From positions 434,001 through 498,000 of the forward strand of contig NZ_JAANTH010000001.1 of NCBI RefSeq assembly GCF_011734195.1: a stretch of DNA of 64,000 nucleotides, given 5' to 3'. The notes beneath the pieces were generated by a model. It had not been told where the DNA came from and did not search any database. It saw only the letters and a list, made by a program, of their open reading frames with translations. This DNA comes from Halobacterium sp. R2-5. GTDB taxonomy: Archaea > Halobacteriota > Halobacteria > Halobacteriales > Halobacteriaceae. The translations under genes were made by a program, and so were the position numbers. Shown piece after piece: positions 28,374 through 39,151 of the stretch. Every line of letters starts with the position of its first letter. Position 1 is the first letter of the stretch.

Positions 28374-29033
28374 TTACCAGGCGGACCACGCGCCGCTGGA
28401 TTCGTCGTCGCCGTACACGCGCTTGACGTCCTTCGCGAACACGACGTCGCCCTCGTCGCCGAGCTTCGGGAACTTGTAGCTGTCAATCGCGTTCTCGCGG
28501 ACGTGGATGCCCGTCACCGTGAAGGCTTCCTCGCCGAACTCCTCGGTCTCCCCGACCTCGAACTCGTAGTCCCCGGGCACGTGGACCTCCAGGCTCCGGC
28601 TGCCCTCGTCGCTGCCCTCCTTCGGGTTGACCGTGACGCCCACGCTGACGTTCCCGACCTCCCGAGTCCACAGCGTGTCGACCTCGGTGGCCTCGGCGCG
28701 CGTCGTGCGGTCCTCCGGGCCCGCCTCGATGCTCGTCACGCGCACCTGCGCGATGAGCTCGTCGGTCTCCACGACGAACTCGTCGCCCTCGTAGATGGTT
28801 TCCTCCGGGTCGAACTCCGCGGTTCCGGTAAAGGACTCGCCGTCCTGCGAGACGACGACGTCGACGCTGACGGAGGACTCGGACTCGATGGCTTCCTTGT
28901 GGACGTGGCCGCAGTCGGTACACTTTACGGTCGCGTTGCCGCCGCCCGTGGTGAGTACCTCGTGGACGGTCTCGAGGTCCGGCGAACACGACGGACACTC
29001 GAAGGGGACGTGCTCCCCGACGTTCTCGCTCAT
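28374..29033 (-). CDS. Zinc-finger protein of the HVO_0476 type
   Basis: The 219-residue protein begins with FECPSCSPDLETVHEVL...VKCTDCGHVH, two CxxC pairs forming a zinc ribbon at residues 12-45. The rest is a beta-rich acidic region (SESSVSVDVVVSQDGESFTG and TREVGNVSVGVTVNPKEG). I recognise it as a conserved haloarchaeal family with unknown function; a nucleic-acid or protein-binding adapter is possible but unproven. Confidence 0.75.
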   Translation of the reverse strand: MSENVGEHVPFECPSCSPDLETVHEVLTTGGGNATVKCTDCGHVHKEAIESESSVSVDVVVSQDGESFTGTAEFDPEETIYEGDEFVVETDELIAQVRVTSIEAGPEDRTTRAEATEVDTLWTREVGNVSVGVTVNPKEGSDEGSRSLEVHVPGDYEFEVGETEEFGEEAFTVTGIHVRENAIDSYKFPKLGDEGDVVFAKDVKRVYGDDESSGAWSAW

Positions 29034-29072
29034 ACCGCCATCTAGCGGTCGCGTACGTAAAAGACCGCGGAG

Positions 29073-30017
29073 TTACGGGCTCGGCAATTCGACTTCCTCA
29101 CCGTCGGCGAAGACCGTGGGCTCCCGGATGATGCCGTCGAGGTGCAGGGGGGCGTCCGTGTCGCCGCCGATGCCGGCGTCGTCGCCGATGGCGACGTGGA
29201 CGGTGCCCGCGGCCTTCTCGTCGAGGAGGACGCTCCCGACGAGCTCGGTGACGGCGACGTTCGTACCGATGCCGAGCTCCGCGAGGTTGTACGCGTCGTC
29301 GCCGACCTGCTCGCTGGCGGCCTCGACCTGCTCGCGGACCTGCGAATCCGAGATGTCCGTGACGTAGCCGTCCTCGACCTCGAAGGTGAGCTCTTCGTCC
29401 TCGTCGAGGCGGCCGTGGGGCATCATCGTGCCGTCGACGACGTACGTGCCGTTCGCGTCCTCGGGGGAGACGAACACCTCGCCCGCGGGGAGGTTCGAGA
29501 AGTCGCCGGGCTCGTGGACGATGCCGGTGTCGTCGCGCCACTCGCGGTTCCCGGGTTCGAACGTGGTGTCCGTGCCCGCGGGCGTCGTCACACGGAGTTC
29601 GTCCGCGTCCTCGACCTGCGCGAGCATGTCCTCGCAGTGCCGGGCGATGGTCTCGTAGTCGGCGTCGAGACCGGTCGTGAACACGTCCTCCGTGATGCCG
29701 GGGAGGGTTGCGCCGCGGGCGCCGGCGTCGTTGGCGGCGCCGCGAGCGCGCGTGTGACTCAGGCTCTTCGTCGTCGGCGCGATGAACACGTCCGCGTCCG
29801 CCATCGCGGCGGCGACGGGGCCCGGCGGCTCCTCGCCGTGCTGGTCGCCCGGCGGATACCGAAGCAGCGTCGCGTCCGTGATCTCGCTGGCGACCTCGTA
29901 GAGCGCCTCGCCGATCTCCCGGCGCTTGTCGTCGGTGACGACCACGCAGGACTCCTCGGGTTCGAGGCCGAGGCACTGTTCGACGGCGGTCTCCGCGGCC
30001 GCTCGCAGGGCTGTCAT
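29073..30017 (-). CDS. Aminopeptidase-like protein (M29/PepS-type fold)
   Basis: From the ATG at 30015-30017 (MTALRAAAETAVEQCLGLEPEE) the protein has 314 residues. ESCVVVTDDKRREIGEALYEVASE, ADVFIAPTTKSLSHTRARGAANDAGARGATLPGI and the C-terminal GTVHVAIGDDAGIGGDTDAPLHLDGI match archaeal leucyl-aminopeptidase-annotated proteins related to M29 and the metal-dependent dioxygenase NicX. His and Glu/Asp residues near the C-terminus could hold metal. Whether it is a true peptidase is uncertain. Confidence 0.7.
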   Translation of the reverse strand: MTALRAAAETAVEQCLGLEPEESCVVVTDDKRREIGEALYEVASEITDATLLRYPPGDQHGEEPPGPVAAAMADADVFIAPTTKSLSHTRARGAANDAGARGATLPGITEDVFTTGLDADYETIARHCEDMLAQVEDADELRVTTPAGTDTTFEPGNREWRDDTGIVHEPGDFSNLPAGEVFVSPEDANGTYVVDGTMMPHGRLDEDEELTFEVEDGYVTDISDSQVREQVEAASEQVGDDAYNLAELGIGTNVAVTELVGSVLLDEKAAGTVHVAIGDDAGIGGDTDAPLHLDGIIREPTVFADGEEVELPSP

Positions 30018-30143
30018 GCTCGGGCGTTCTCGCGGAGACGCGTTAGGTCTTGTTGCTCGGCCCCGCCGCCGACGACTTACTCGAATCGCGGTAAATCGGT
30101 TCTGCGAAACGGTTAACCGGCGGCGCGTGGCAGTTTCAGGTAC

Positions 30144-31151
30144 ATGATTCGCGTCGGCATCAACGGCTACGGCACCATCGGGAAGCGAGTCGCGGACGCG
30201 GTCCGCGACCAGCCCGACATGGACGTCGTCGGCGTCGCCAAGACCCGCCCGAACTACGAGGCCGAGCAGGCCGTCGAGCGCGGCTACGACCTCTACGCCG
30301 CAATCGAAGACCGCGCCCACCAGTTCTCCGAGGCCGGCATCGAGACCGCGGGCCTCGTCGACGAACTCGTCGCGACCAGCGACGTCGTCGTAGACGCCAC
30401 GCCCTCCGGCATCGGCGCGCAGAACCGCTCGCTGTACGAGGAGTACGACACGCCCGCCATCTACCAGGGCGGCGAGGACGCCGGCGTGGCGGACGTCTCG
30501 TTCAACGCGCGCTCGAACTACGACGACGCCGTTGACGCCGACCACGTCCGCGTCGTCTCCTGCAACACGACGGGGCTCTCGCGGCTCGTCGCGCCGCTCC
30601 GCGAGGCGTACGGCGTCGAGAAGGTGCGCGCGACGCTCGTGCGGCGCGGCGGCGACCCGAGCCAGACCGGCCGCGGCCCCATCAACGACATCCTCCCGAA
30701 CCCCATCTCGATTCCGAGCCACCACGGCCCCGACGTGCAGACCATCTTCCCCGACCTCGACATCGACACGCTCGGGCTGAAGGTGCCCGCGACCCTGATG
30801 CACATGCACGCGATAAACGTCGAGCTCGCCGCCGAACCCGACGCCGACGAGGTCCGGGACCTGCTCGGCGAGCAGTCCCGCATCACGGTCGTCGACGAGG
30901 ACCTCGGTATCGAGGGGACGGGGCAGCTCAAGGAGTGGGCGCTCGACCGCGGTCGCCCGCGCGGCGACCTCTGGGAGAACTGCCTCTGGGGCGAATCCGT
31001 CACCACCGAGGGCAGCGACTTCTACTGCTTCCAGGCCATCCACCAGGAGTCCGACGTCGTCCCCGAGAACGTCGACGCGATCCGCGCGATCACGGACAGC
31101 GCGGACGCCGCGGAGTCGGTCGCGACGACGAACGACGCCCTCGGAATCTGA
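30144..31151 (+). CDS. gap: Type II glyceraldehyde-3-phosphate dehydrogenase
   Basis: The 335-residue enzyme is archaeal type II GAPDH, which interconverts glyceraldehyde 3-phosphate and 1,3-bisphosphoglycerate. The Rossmann loop [15 protein letters not shown] is at residues 5-19 and the catalytic cysteine is Cys140 in [16 protein letters not shown] and [14 protein letters not shown] are family segments. In haloarchaea the type II enzyme is usually tied to gluconeogenesis. It is transcribed divergently from the aminopeptidase-like gene. Confidence 0.95.
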   Translation: MIRVGINGYGTIGKRVADAVRDQPDMDVVGVAKTRPNYEAEQAVERGYDLYAAIEDRAHQFSEAGIETAGLVDELVATSDVVVDATPSGIGAQNRSLYEEYDTPAIYQGGEDAGVADVSFNARSNYDDAVDADHVRVVSCNTTGLSRLVAPLREAYGVEKVRATLVRRGGDPSQTGRGPINDILPNPISIPSHHGPDVQTIFPDLDIDTLGLKVPATLMHMHAINVELAAEPDADEVRDLLGEQSRITVVDEDLGIEGTGQLKEWALDRGRPRGDLWENCLWGESVTTEGSDFYCFQAIHQESDVVPENVDAIRAITDSADAAESVATTNDALGI

Positions 31152-31254
31152 TCGACCCACGAATCGTTAACCTATCCCTTTCTCACACTTTTGTAACTGA
31201 AGGAAAACCGCGGTAAGTCGTCCACCCGTACGTTCACGTGTGGAGGTGTTCACG

Positions 31255-31611
31255 ATGGCACGACAACACTCGACCGGTCGTTTCGTCGCCGGCGCGCTCG
31301 CGGTGATCGCCGCAGTCGTCGCGGTGCCCGCGCTCGCCGGCGGACTCGGCGGCACCGCCGCGCCGATGCACCACGCGGCTGGCGGACACGTCGGCGGGTA
31401 CGCGATGGGCGGCGGCTGGCTCGGCCTCGGCGGACCGGTGTGGTGGCTGCTCCTCGCGGCCGTCGCCGGCGTCGGCCTCCTCGCGTTCAGCGGCCGCGAC
31501 GACACCGACGGCGACGACGCGCTGGCGGCGGCCCGGCGCGCGTACGCACGCGGCGATCTCACTGACGAGGAGTACGAGCGGCGCCGCGAGGCGCTCCGGA
31601 CCGACGACTGA
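31255..31611 (+). CDS. Small membrane protein with C-terminal SHOCT-like domain
   Basis: The ATG at 31255 is preceded at about 6 nt by GGAGGTG, a strong Shine-Dalgarno, rare in this window. The 118-residue protein has an N-terminal hydrophobic segment, a Gly/His-rich loop (PMHHAAGGHVGGYAMGGG), a second segment (VWWLLLAAVAGVGLLAF) and the C-terminal ALAAARRAYARGDLTDEEYERRREAL, a SHOCT-type short helical hairpin. The His/Met-rich loop could bind metal ions (inference). Function is unknown. Confidence 0.75.
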   Translation: MARQHSTGRFVAGALAVIAAVVAVPALAGGLGGTAAPMHHAAGGHVGGYAMGGGWLGLGGPVWWLLLAAVAGVGLLAFSGRDDTDGDDALAAARRAYARGDLTDEEYERRREALRTDD

Positions 31612-31689
31612 CCGCGCCCGAGTCGGCCGCTCGCTCCCCAGACTCACACAGTCCGAACGCTTTTCGGTCGGCCCGCCTAACGTTCGGCC

Positions 31690-32073
31690 ATGAGACGCGA
31701 CGACCGGGACGACCCATTCGACGACATCTTCCGCGAGATCGAGCGGATGATGGACGACATGATGGACGGCGCGAGCGGTTTCGACGGCGACCAGTCCGGG
31801 TTCTCGACCGACACCCACGTCGACGTCCACGAGACCGACGACGAGGTGCGCGTCATCGCCGACCTCCCCGGCGTCGAGAAAGACGACATCTCCGTGCAGT
31901 GCGACGGCGAGCAGGTCACCATCAGCGCGCACGGCGAGACCCGCGAGTACGACGAGCGCATTACTCTCCCCGGCCCCGTCGACCCGCGCTCTGGTTCCGC
32001 GAGCTACAACAACGGTATCCTAGAAATCACGTTCGAGCGCGACGGCGAGTCGACGAACATCGACGTCGAGTAG
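31690..32073 (+). CDS. Hsp20/alpha-crystallin small heat-shock protein
   Basis: The 127-residue ATP-independent chaperone holds unfolding proteins. An acidic, Met-rich N-terminus (DDIFREIERMMDDMMDG) precedes the alpha-crystallin domain: VDVHETDDEVRVIADLPGVEKDDISVQCDGEQVTISA and then ASYNNGILEITF. The closing IxI motif appears as NIDVE, a weak version. Length is typical of haloarchaeal members. Confidence 0.9.
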   Translation: MRRDDRDDPFDDIFREIERMMDDMMDGASGFDGDQSGFSTDTHVDVHETDDEVRVIADLPGVEKDDISVQCDGEQVTISAHGETREYDERITLPGPVDPRSGSASYNNGILEITFERDGESTNIDVE

Positions 32074-32931
32074 TCAGCGCTCGCGCGCCGCAGTCTTCTC
32101 GACCACGTCCGCGAGCGCGTCGTAGAACCCTTCGTCGTACTTCTCCTCGTCGTCGATCGTCGGGCGCGCGTTCGTCTCGTTGACCACCGCGCGCTCGTCG
32201 GTCACGAGCAGATCCACGCCCAGAAAGTCGATGTCGAGTGCCGAAGCAGCGTCCACCGCGAGCTCCCGCAGCTCCTCGGGGAGCTCCACGCCGGCGGCGT
32301 CCGCGCCGCGGTGGACGTTGTGCTTCCATCCCTCCGGCGCAGACCGCCGAACTGCGCCGACGACCTCGCCGGCCAAGACCATCACGCGGTAGTCCGCGGC
32401 GTCCGGGAGGAACTCCTGCACCAGGTAGGACTTGTCGCCGGTCGCGCGGTAGTCGTGGACCAGTTCGAGGTAGTCGGTGACGCCGGACAGCGAGTCCGCG
32501 TCGTGGACCTTCGCGACGCCGACGCCGCGCGTCGTGGAGTTCGGCTTCACGACCACGGGCGCGTCGAAGCGCTCGAACGCTGCGCGTACTTCGTCCTCGT
32601 CGGCTGGATTCGAGACGTAGACCGTCTCCGGGACGGGGACGCCGGCGTCCGCGAGCGTCGCGAGCGCGCCGGCCTTGTTCCGGGAGCGCAGCACGGCCGC
32701 GCGGTCGTTCACCCACGGCACGCCGAGGAACGCGTCCACCACGCCGCCCTCCATCAGCCGCCCCGGGAACACGAACCCCGCGTCGAAGCGCTCCGGGTCG
32801 ACGGGCGGGTCCGACAGCGGCGTGACGGCCTCGCGGACGGAGACGTGTTCGGCGCGAATCCCGCGGTCCGCCAGCGGCCCGCGCATCCGCTCGAACGTCT
32901 CCGTGTCGTTGGCGACCGCCAGCCCGAGCAT
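32074..32931 (-). CDS. RimK-family ATP-grasp ligase
   Basis: The 285-residue protein has the ATP-grasp pattern: RSRNKAGALATLADAGVPVPETVYVS (linker and B-domain start), APVVVKPNSTTRGVGVAKV (ATP-binding lysine and Gly-rich loop), YLVQEFLPDAADYRVMVLAGEVVGAVRR, and the Mg site VDLLVTDERAVVNETNARPTID. RimK relatives join amino acids to a carboxylate on a protein, peptide or cofactor. The acceptor is unknown. Its stop is immediately next to that of the Hsp20 gene (convergent). Confidence 0.85.
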   Translation of the reverse strand: MLGLAVANDTETFERMRGPLADRGIRAEHVSVREAVTPLSDPPVDPERFDAGFVFPGRLMEGGVVDAFLGVPWVNDRAAVLRSRNKAGALATLADAGVPVPETVYVSNPADEDEVRAAFERFDAPVVVKPNSTTRGVGVAKVHDADSLSGVTDYLELVHDYRATGDKSYLVQEFLPDAADYRVMVLAGEVVGAVRRSAPEGWKHNVHRGADAAGVELPEELRELAVDAASALDIDFLGVDLLVTDERAVVNETNARPTIDDEEKYDEGFYDALADVVEKTAARER

Positions 32932-33029
32932 ACCTCGGAGTCGTCGCTGGAGGGCTAAAAGCCGGCGGTCGAAATCGAGAAGCCGAAGCCGTCGCTACGC
33001 ACCAGCGAAACCGAAGAGAAGCGGCCGGG

Positions 33030-33560
33030 TTACCGGACCAGCAGTTCTTCGCCGCGCTCGACGTTGATCTTGCACGGCGGCGTGATCTTGTTGTACGCGC
33101 GACGGAACGCCTCTTTGACGGCTTCCGCCTGCTCGACCTCGCAGTACGCGGTGAACAGCTGCTCGCCCGGGTAGATGCGGGCGGCGGTGCCGACCGGGAC
33201 GCCGAACGCCTGGCGCATCCCGTCGGAGACGCGGTCCGCACCCGCGCCGGTCGCCTGCTTGTTCTCCCGGATGATCTGGTGGGGGAACTTGCGGAGGCTC
33301 ATCTTGTAGTTGCCCTCGCCGAGTTCCTTGATGAGGTGGCGGTTCGCGGACAGGCGCGCCGCCTCCAGGGAGCCGTGGCGGAGCTGGCACTCCTCCTCGG
33401 GCACGAGGCTGATCTGGACGGGGTAGTCGTCGGCGTCCGCCTGCAGGTCGCCCATCTGGTGCTGTGCGATCTTCGAGCCCGGAATGCCCGTGACGTAGTC
33501 GCGACGGGTGTACGACGGCTTGTCGATTTTCCGGTACATGGAGGCCGGCTTCTCGGACAT
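33030..33560 (-). CDS. rpl10e: Large ribosomal subunit protein uL16 (L10e)
   Basis: From the ATG at 33558-33560 the protein has 176 residues: [37 protein letters not shown], then [50 protein letters not shown]. It sits near the peptidyl-transferase centre and tRNA acceptor arms. It stands alone, as usual for this gene in haloarchaea. Confidence 0.97.
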   Translation of the reverse strand: MSEKPASMYRKIDKPSYTRRDYVTGIPGSKIAQHQMGDLQADADDYPVQISLVPEEECQLRHGSLEAARLSANRHLIKELGEGNYKMSLRKFPHQIIRENKQATGAGADRVSDGMRQAFGVPVGTAARIYPGEQLFTAYCEVEQAEAVKEAFRRAYNKITPPCKINVERGEELLVR

Positions 33561-33592
33561 GGTTACTACTGCATGCTCAGGGTCAGCGCGCG

Positions 33593-33600
33593 AATAAAGG
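33593..33600 (-). promoter_or_regulatory. Probable TATA box of rpl10e
   Basis: On the minus strand CCTTTATT sits 33-40 nt before the rpl10e ATG, a good haloarchaeal TATA element implying a leader of about 5-10 nt. Confidence 0.55.
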
Positions 33601-33733
33601 CTTCGAACCCGCTCCGCCGCGTGGCCGGCCGCTCCGCCGCTGACGGCCCGCCACTTCCCACCACTCGTCCCGAGTACCGGCGGGCCGGCGCCGGAACCCG
33701 GCCGCTTTAGCCGCACCGGTCGCAAACCCGGGT

Positions 33734-34957
33734 ATGACTTTCCACGAGTTCGAGGACCTGCGAGACGCGCTCGCGGACGCGGACTTCGACCGGCCGCCGG
33801 CGTTCGTCGCGAACGCCCACGTCACCGGCGTCTCCGTCGCTCGCGCGCTCGACGCGCACGGCGTCCCCGTCGTCGCGCTCGACCGCTCAGGCGACGGCGC
33901 CGCCCCGCCTTCCAACGCCGTCGACTACGCCGGCCGCGTCACGTACCCGCTGGACGACGAGGTCGGCTTCCGCGAGGACGTCGAAGCGCTCGCCGCAGAA
34001 CTCGACCATGAGCCGGTCGCGTTCGGCTGCATGGACGAGTGGGCGCTCGGGTTCGCCGAGACCGAACCCGACGGCGTCCGCCTGCCGTTCGCGGACAGCG
34101 AGACGATGGACGCCGTCCTCGACAAGAGCTCGCTGTACGAGACCTGCGAGGAGCTCGGCATCCCCTACCCCGAGACGTACCGGCTCTCCGAGGTCGACCC
34201 CGAGGACGCCGCCGACGAACTCGGCTTTCCGCTCGTCGTCAAGCCAGCGCGCAAGCGCGAGTTCGAGGAGGCCGTCGGCACGAACATCATCGAGGTCGCG
34301 GATCGCGAGGAGTACTTGGACGTCGTGGAGATGGCCCAAGAGACCGGCATCGAAATCATGGCCCAGGAGAAGGTCCCGGTCGCCCGTGGCGAGGACCACT
34401 CGCTGGCCTCCTACGTCCCCGAAGACGGCGACCCGCTCGCAGTCGTCGGGAACGCCCGCGTCCGCGCGCCGCTCGGCTACGGGACCTCCTGTGTCGTCGA
34501 GCGCGTCGACAGGCCCGAGATCGAGGAGCGCGCGCTCGCGGTCATCGATACGGCAGGCTACCACGGCATCAGCGAGGCCGAGTTCGTCTACGACCGCGAC
34601 CGCGACGAGTTCGTGCTCCTCGACGTCAACACGCGCCCGTGGAAGTGGATCAGCATGCCCGTGCAGGCCGGCGCGAACCTCCCGATGGCCGCCTACGCCG
34701 ACGTCACCGACGCCGAGTACGAGCCCGACCCCACGAACGACGCGCGCTGGGTCTCGCTGGAAGATTACCTTCCCCTGCTCGCGAACGACGACCTCGCGGA
34801 CATCTTCTCTACGGACGACTGGGAGGCACTCGCGTCCGGTGACTTCGAGACCGGTAGCGACCTCACGACCGCCGTCTTTCGGCCGAGCGACCCCGCGCCC
34901 ATCGCCCACCGCCTCGACGTCGAGTTCGGCGGCCGCGACTACTACTGCTCCTGCTGA
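33734..34957 (+). CDS. Carboxylate-amine ligase (ATP-grasp)
   Basis: The 407-residue protein opens with a nucleotide-binding preATP-grasp domain ([42 protein letters not shown]). It continues with the ATP-grasp fold: [64 protein letters not shown] and the metal site [15 protein letters not shown]. Relatives ligate amino acids or peptides to carboxylates, sometimes in cell-surface or cofactor synthesis. The substrate is unknown. The C-terminal CSC is unusual in a Cys-poor proteome. Confidence 0.8.
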   Translation: MTFHEFEDLRDALADADFDRPPAFVANAHVTGVSVARALDAHGVPVVALDRSGDGAAPPSNAVDYAGRVTYPLDDEVGFREDVEALAAELDHEPVAFGCMDEWALGFAETEPDGVRLPFADSETMDAVLDKSSLYETCEELGIPYPETYRLSEVDPEDAADELGFPLVVKPARKREFEEAVGTNIIEVADREEYLDVVEMAQETGIEIMAQEKVPVARGEDHSLASYVPEDGDPLAVVGNARVRAPLGYGTSCVVERVDRPEIEERALAVIDTAGYHGISEAEFVYDRDRDEFVLLDVNTRPWKWISMPVQAGANLPMAAYADVTDAEYEPDPTNDARWVSLEDYLPLLANDDLADIFSTDDWEALASGDFETGSDLTTAVFRPSDPAPIAHRLDVEFGGRDYYCSC

Positions 34958-34959
34958 CA

Positions 34960-34981
34960 TTCAAGTGCGAAGCCGGGACCA
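34960..34981 (+). promoter_or_regulatory. Second copy of the 22-nt promoter-like repeat
   Basis: This is identical over 22 nt to 25473-25494 and again has a GTG exactly 31 nt downstream of its first base (34991-34993), but that GTG is followed by ACC and TGA, so no protein is made. It starts 2 nt after the ATP-grasp stop. It may be a displaced promoter copy or drive a noncoding RNA toward 35158. Confidence 0.5.
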
Positions 34982-35126
34982 GCCCGGCGCGTGACCTGAC
35001 CACCGCCCGGCGCGGTTCCGCGGGAGTGCGACGCGCCGCGCCGGCCCGCTTCGTCGCCTGTCAGCCCCGGTTCGGCGAGCGTTGCCGCTCTCCGTGACAA
35101 CGCCACGCGACCGTCGCGACCGGCCG

Positions 35127-35134
35127 GCTTAAAC
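35127..35134 (+). promoter_or_regulatory. Probable TATA box of the LLM flavin-monooxygenase gene
   Basis: GCTTAAAC lies 25-32 nt before the ATG at 35159, the spacing expected for a leaderless haloarchaeal transcript. Confidence 0.55.
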
Positions 35135-35158
35135 GCCGCATCCCCCTACCCGGGCGCA

Positions 35159-36505
35159 ATGAGCGACCGGATGCGGCTGAACCTCTTCACGATGGACTCC
35201 GTGGAGCACGTCTCCGTCGGGTCGTGGCGGCTCCCCGGCGACCAGTCCCACCGCTACCGCGACCGCGAGTACTGGACCGACGTCGCCCGCACCGCCGAGC
35301 GCGGTGGCTTCGACGCCGTCTTCTTCGCGGACGTCCGCGGCGTCTACGACGTCTACGGCGACTCCCGGGAGACGGCCGTCGAGAAGGCGGTCCAGACGCC
35401 GTCGAACGACCCCGCGTACCTGATTCCCGCGATGGCCGAGGTCACCGACGACCTCGGGTTCGCGGTCACGAAGTCCACGTCGTACAACCACCCCTACCAG
35501 CTCGCCCGCGAGCTCTCCACGCTCGACCACGTCACGGACGGCCGCGTCGCGTTCAACGTCGTCACCTCTTACCTGGAGTCCGCAGCGGACAACCTCGGCT
35601 ACGACGACCGCATGGACCACGACGAGCGCTACGACCGAGCCGACGAGTTCATGGACGTGCTGTACGCGCTCTTCGAGGACTCCTGGGACGACGACGCCGT
35701 CGTCCGCGACCGCGACAGCAGCGTCTACACCGACCCCGAGAAGGTCTCGGCCGTCGACCACGAGGGCGAGTACTTCGACGTGCCCGGCCCGCACGGTGCC
35801 GAACCGTCCCCGCAGCGCACGCCCGTCCTCTACCAGGCTGGCTCCTCGGACCGCGGCCGCGAGTTCGCCGCGGAACACGCCGAAGCCGTCTTCGTCAGCC
35901 AGCCCTCCGCGGAAGCGGTCGAGGACTACGTCGACGACCTCCGCGAGCGCGCGGCGTCCCACGGCCGCGACCCCGACAGCCTCGCGTTCTTCCCCGGCAT
36001 CGTCCCCATCGTCGGCGAGACCGAGGCCGTCGCTGAGGCCAAGTACGACGCCTACACCGACCACATCGACACCGAGGGCGTGCTCGCGCTGCTCTCCGGG
36101 TTCGTCGACGTGGACCTCTCCGAGCTCGACCCCGACCAGCAGCTCGAACACATCGAGACCGAGGCGATTCAGGGCGTCGTGAACGCGTTCACGTCGAACG
36201 ACGACCGCGACTGGACCGTGCGGGAGGTCGCGGAGTTCGCCGGCCTCGGCACCACCTCGCCCGTCGTCGTCGGGACGCCCGAGCAGGTCGCCGACGAGTT
36301 CGAGTACTGGTTCGACGAGGTTGGCGTCGACGGCTTCAACGTCAAGGAAGTCGCACGCCCCGACAGCCTTCGGGACTTCGTCGACCTCGTCGTCCCCGAG
36401 CTCCGCGAGCGCGGGCTGCTCCGTGAGGAGTACGAGGGCGAGACGCTCCGGGAGACGACGTTCGGCCGCCGCGGCCTCCCCGACGGCCACCCCGGGAGCA
36501 GGTAG
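35159..36505 (+). CDS. LLM-class flavin monooxygenase (NtaA/SnaA/DszA type)
   Basis: The 448-residue TIM-barrel enzyme matches the nitrilotriacetate-monooxygenase branch of bacterial luciferase-like proteins. Family segments are YWTDVARTAERGGFDAVFFADV, LSTLDHVTDGRVAFNVVTSYLESAADNLG, VLYQAGSSDRGREFAAEHAEAVFVS and ELRERGLLREEYEGETLRE. It would use reduced FMN from a separate reductase, not seen nearby, to oxidise a small organic compound. The substrate is unknown. Length is normal for the branch. Confidence 0.88.
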   Translation: MSDRMRLNLFTMDSVEHVSVGSWRLPGDQSHRYRDREYWTDVARTAERGGFDAVFFADVRGVYDVYGDSRETAVEKAVQTPSNDPAYLIPAMAEVTDDLGFAVTKSTSYNHPYQLARELSTLDHVTDGRVAFNVVTSYLESAADNLGYDDRMDHDERYDRADEFMDVLYALFEDSWDDDAVVRDRDSSVYTDPEKVSAVDHEGEYFDVPGPHGAEPSPQRTPVLYQAGSSDRGREFAAEHAEAVFVSQPSAEAVEDYVDDLRERAASHGRDPDSLAFFPGIVPIVGETEAVAEAKYDAYTDHIDTEGVLALLSGFVDVDLSELDPDQQLEHIETEAIQGVVNAFTSNDDRDWTVREVAEFAGLGTTSPVVVGTPEQVADEFEYWFDEVGVDGFNVKEVARPDSLRDFVDLVVPELRERGLLREEYEGETLRETTFGRRGLPDGHPGSR

Positions 36506-36552
36506 ACCAGCGAGGACAACGGTTTTCTCCCCGGCTCGTGTGGCTCACAGCG

Positions 36553-38235
36553 ATGGCAGACACCGCAGCGGACGGCGACCAGCGGATTCACGTGGGGGAG
36601 ACGGCCGACGGCGACCGACTGGATTTCCCCATCGTGGAGATGCTCACCGGTCGCGGGTTCGTCACCGGGAAGTCCGGGTCCGGGAAGTCGAACACGACCA
36701 GTGTCGTCGTGGAGGAACTCCTCGAGGCCGGCTACCCCGTGCTCATCGTGGACACGGACGGCGAGTACTACGGCCTCAAGGAGGAGTACGAACTCCTGCA
36801 CGCGGGCGCCGACGAGGAGTGCGACATCCAGGTGAGCGTCGAGCACGCCGAGAAGCTCGCACACCTCGCCTTAGAGGAGAACGTTCCCATCATCCTGGAC
36901 GTCTCCGGCTACCTCGACGACGAGGAGGCCGACGACCTGCTCCGGGAGACGGTCCGGCACCTCTTCGCGAAGGAGAAGAAGCTCAAGAAGCCGTTCCTGC
37001 TCGTCGTCGAGGAGTGCCACGAGTACATCCCGGAGGGCGGCGGCGTCGGCGAGACCGGCAACCTCCTCATCAAGGTGGGCAAGCGCGGCCGCAAGCACGG
37101 TCTCGGCGTCGTCGGAATCAGCCAGCGCCCCGCAGACGTCAAGAAGGACTTCATCACGCAGGCGAACTGGCTGGTGTGGCACCGGCTCACGTGGGAGAAC
37201 GACACCAAGGTCGTGGGCCGCATCGTCGGCAGCGAGTACGCCGACGACGTCGTCGACCTGGGGGACGGCGAGGCGTTCATCCAGACGGACTGGAGCGACG
37301 AGATGGTCCGGCGCGTGCAGTTCAAGCGCAAGCGCACGTTCGACGCGGGCGCGACGCCCGGCCTCGACGACTTCGAGCGCCCCGACCTGAAGTCCGTCAG
37401 CGGGTCGCTGATGGAGGACCTCGGGGAGATCACCGACCGCAAGGAACAGGAGCAGAACCGCGTCGAGGAACTCGAATCGAAACTGGAGAACCGCGAGGAG
37501 CGCATCGCGGAACTGGAGTCCGAACTGGAGACCGCGCGGGACGTCTCCGCGGCGGCGCGGAAGATGGCGAACGCGCTCGCGCACGGCGACGGCTCGCCCC
37601 CGGACGGCTACCAGGCGACCCTCCAGACGAAGAACGAGCAGATCGACCGCCTCGAGTCGCGAATCGACGAACTCGAGTCGAAAGTCGAGAACGGCGCAGT
37701 CTCGGCCGCGCCGACCGACGACACGACCGACGCAGAGACCGACCCGGCCGAGCCCGACACGGCCCGAGCCGGCGACGACGCCGACGACGGCCCCCAGGAC
37801 GCGGTCGTGGACGCCGTCCAGGACCGCCTGCGGCGACGCGGCGAACGCAGCAAACTCCAGGAGGGCGCTGGACCCGGTAGTGAGAGTGAGTCTGACGGCC
37901 CGACACCGGAGGCGGTCGTCGACCTCCTGCAGGCGCCGCCGGTGGTCACGCGCGTGAACGCGGCGCGCCGCGACTCGAAGTGCAACGACGACGCCGCGTG
38001 GAGCGTCGTCTCCGAGCTCGCGACGAACCCGGGCACGACCGCCCACGACCTCGCTGCCGCCGCGGGCGTCGACGTCGAGCCCGTCCACACGCTGCTCAGC
38101 GAGCTCCGGAGCCGCGACCTCGTCGCGCGGAACGACCGCGCGTACGCGTTCAACGCCGACCGGATGCGCACGCTCGTCGAGCACGACGACCCCTCGAAGC
38201 CCCGCACGGAGCTCCGCGACCAGTGGGAGCCCTGA
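36553..38235 (+). CDS. HerA-like ATPase with coiled coil and winged-helix C-terminus
   Basis: From the ATG at 36553 the protein has 560 residues. The P-loop GKSGSGKS is at residues 39-46 and Walker B LLVVEECHEYIP near residue 155, followed by GRKHGLGVVGISQRPADVKKDFITQANWLVWHRL, typical of DUF87/HerA ATPases. Residues about 300-385 are a coiled coil (repeated ELESKLENREERIAELESELE). An acidic linker follows, then a winged-helix-like end (AWSVVSELATNPGTTAHDLAAAAGVDVEPVHTLLSEL). It probably acts as a DNA-translocating or DNA-organising ATPase. No NurA gene adjoins it. Confidence 0.82.
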   Translation: MADTAADGDQRIHVGETADGDRLDFPIVEMLTGRGFVTGKSGSGKSNTTSVVVEELLEAGYPVLIVDTDGEYYGLKEEYELLHAGADEECDIQVSVEHAEKLAHLALEENVPIILDVSGYLDDEEADDLLRETVRHLFAKEKKLKKPFLLVVEECHEYIPEGGGVGETGNLLIKVGKRGRKHGLGVVGISQRPADVKKDFITQANWLVWHRLTWENDTKVVGRIVGSEYADDVVDLGDGEAFIQTDWSDEMVRRVQFKRKRTFDAGATPGLDDFERPDLKSVSGSLMEDLGEITDRKEQEQNRVEELESKLENREERIAELESELETARDVSAAARKMANALAHGDGSPPDGYQATLQTKNEQIDRLESRIDELESKVENGAVSAAPTDDTTDAETDPAEPDTARAGDDADDGPQDAVVDAVQDRLRRRGERSKLQEGAGPGSESESDGPTPEAVVDLLQAPPVVTRVNAARRDSKCNDDAAWSVVSELATNPGTTAHDLAAAAGVDVEPVHTLLSELRSRDLVARNDRAYAFNADRMRTLVEHDDPSKPRTELRDQWEP

Positions 38236-38293
38236 CCCGGCGGGCGAGTCCGTTTCACCAACACCTAACCGACAGGCTGTCGACTGTTCTCGC

Positions 38294-39130
<837 letters not shown>

Positions 39131-39151
39131 GCAGCGGTAGCGAGTCTCTTT

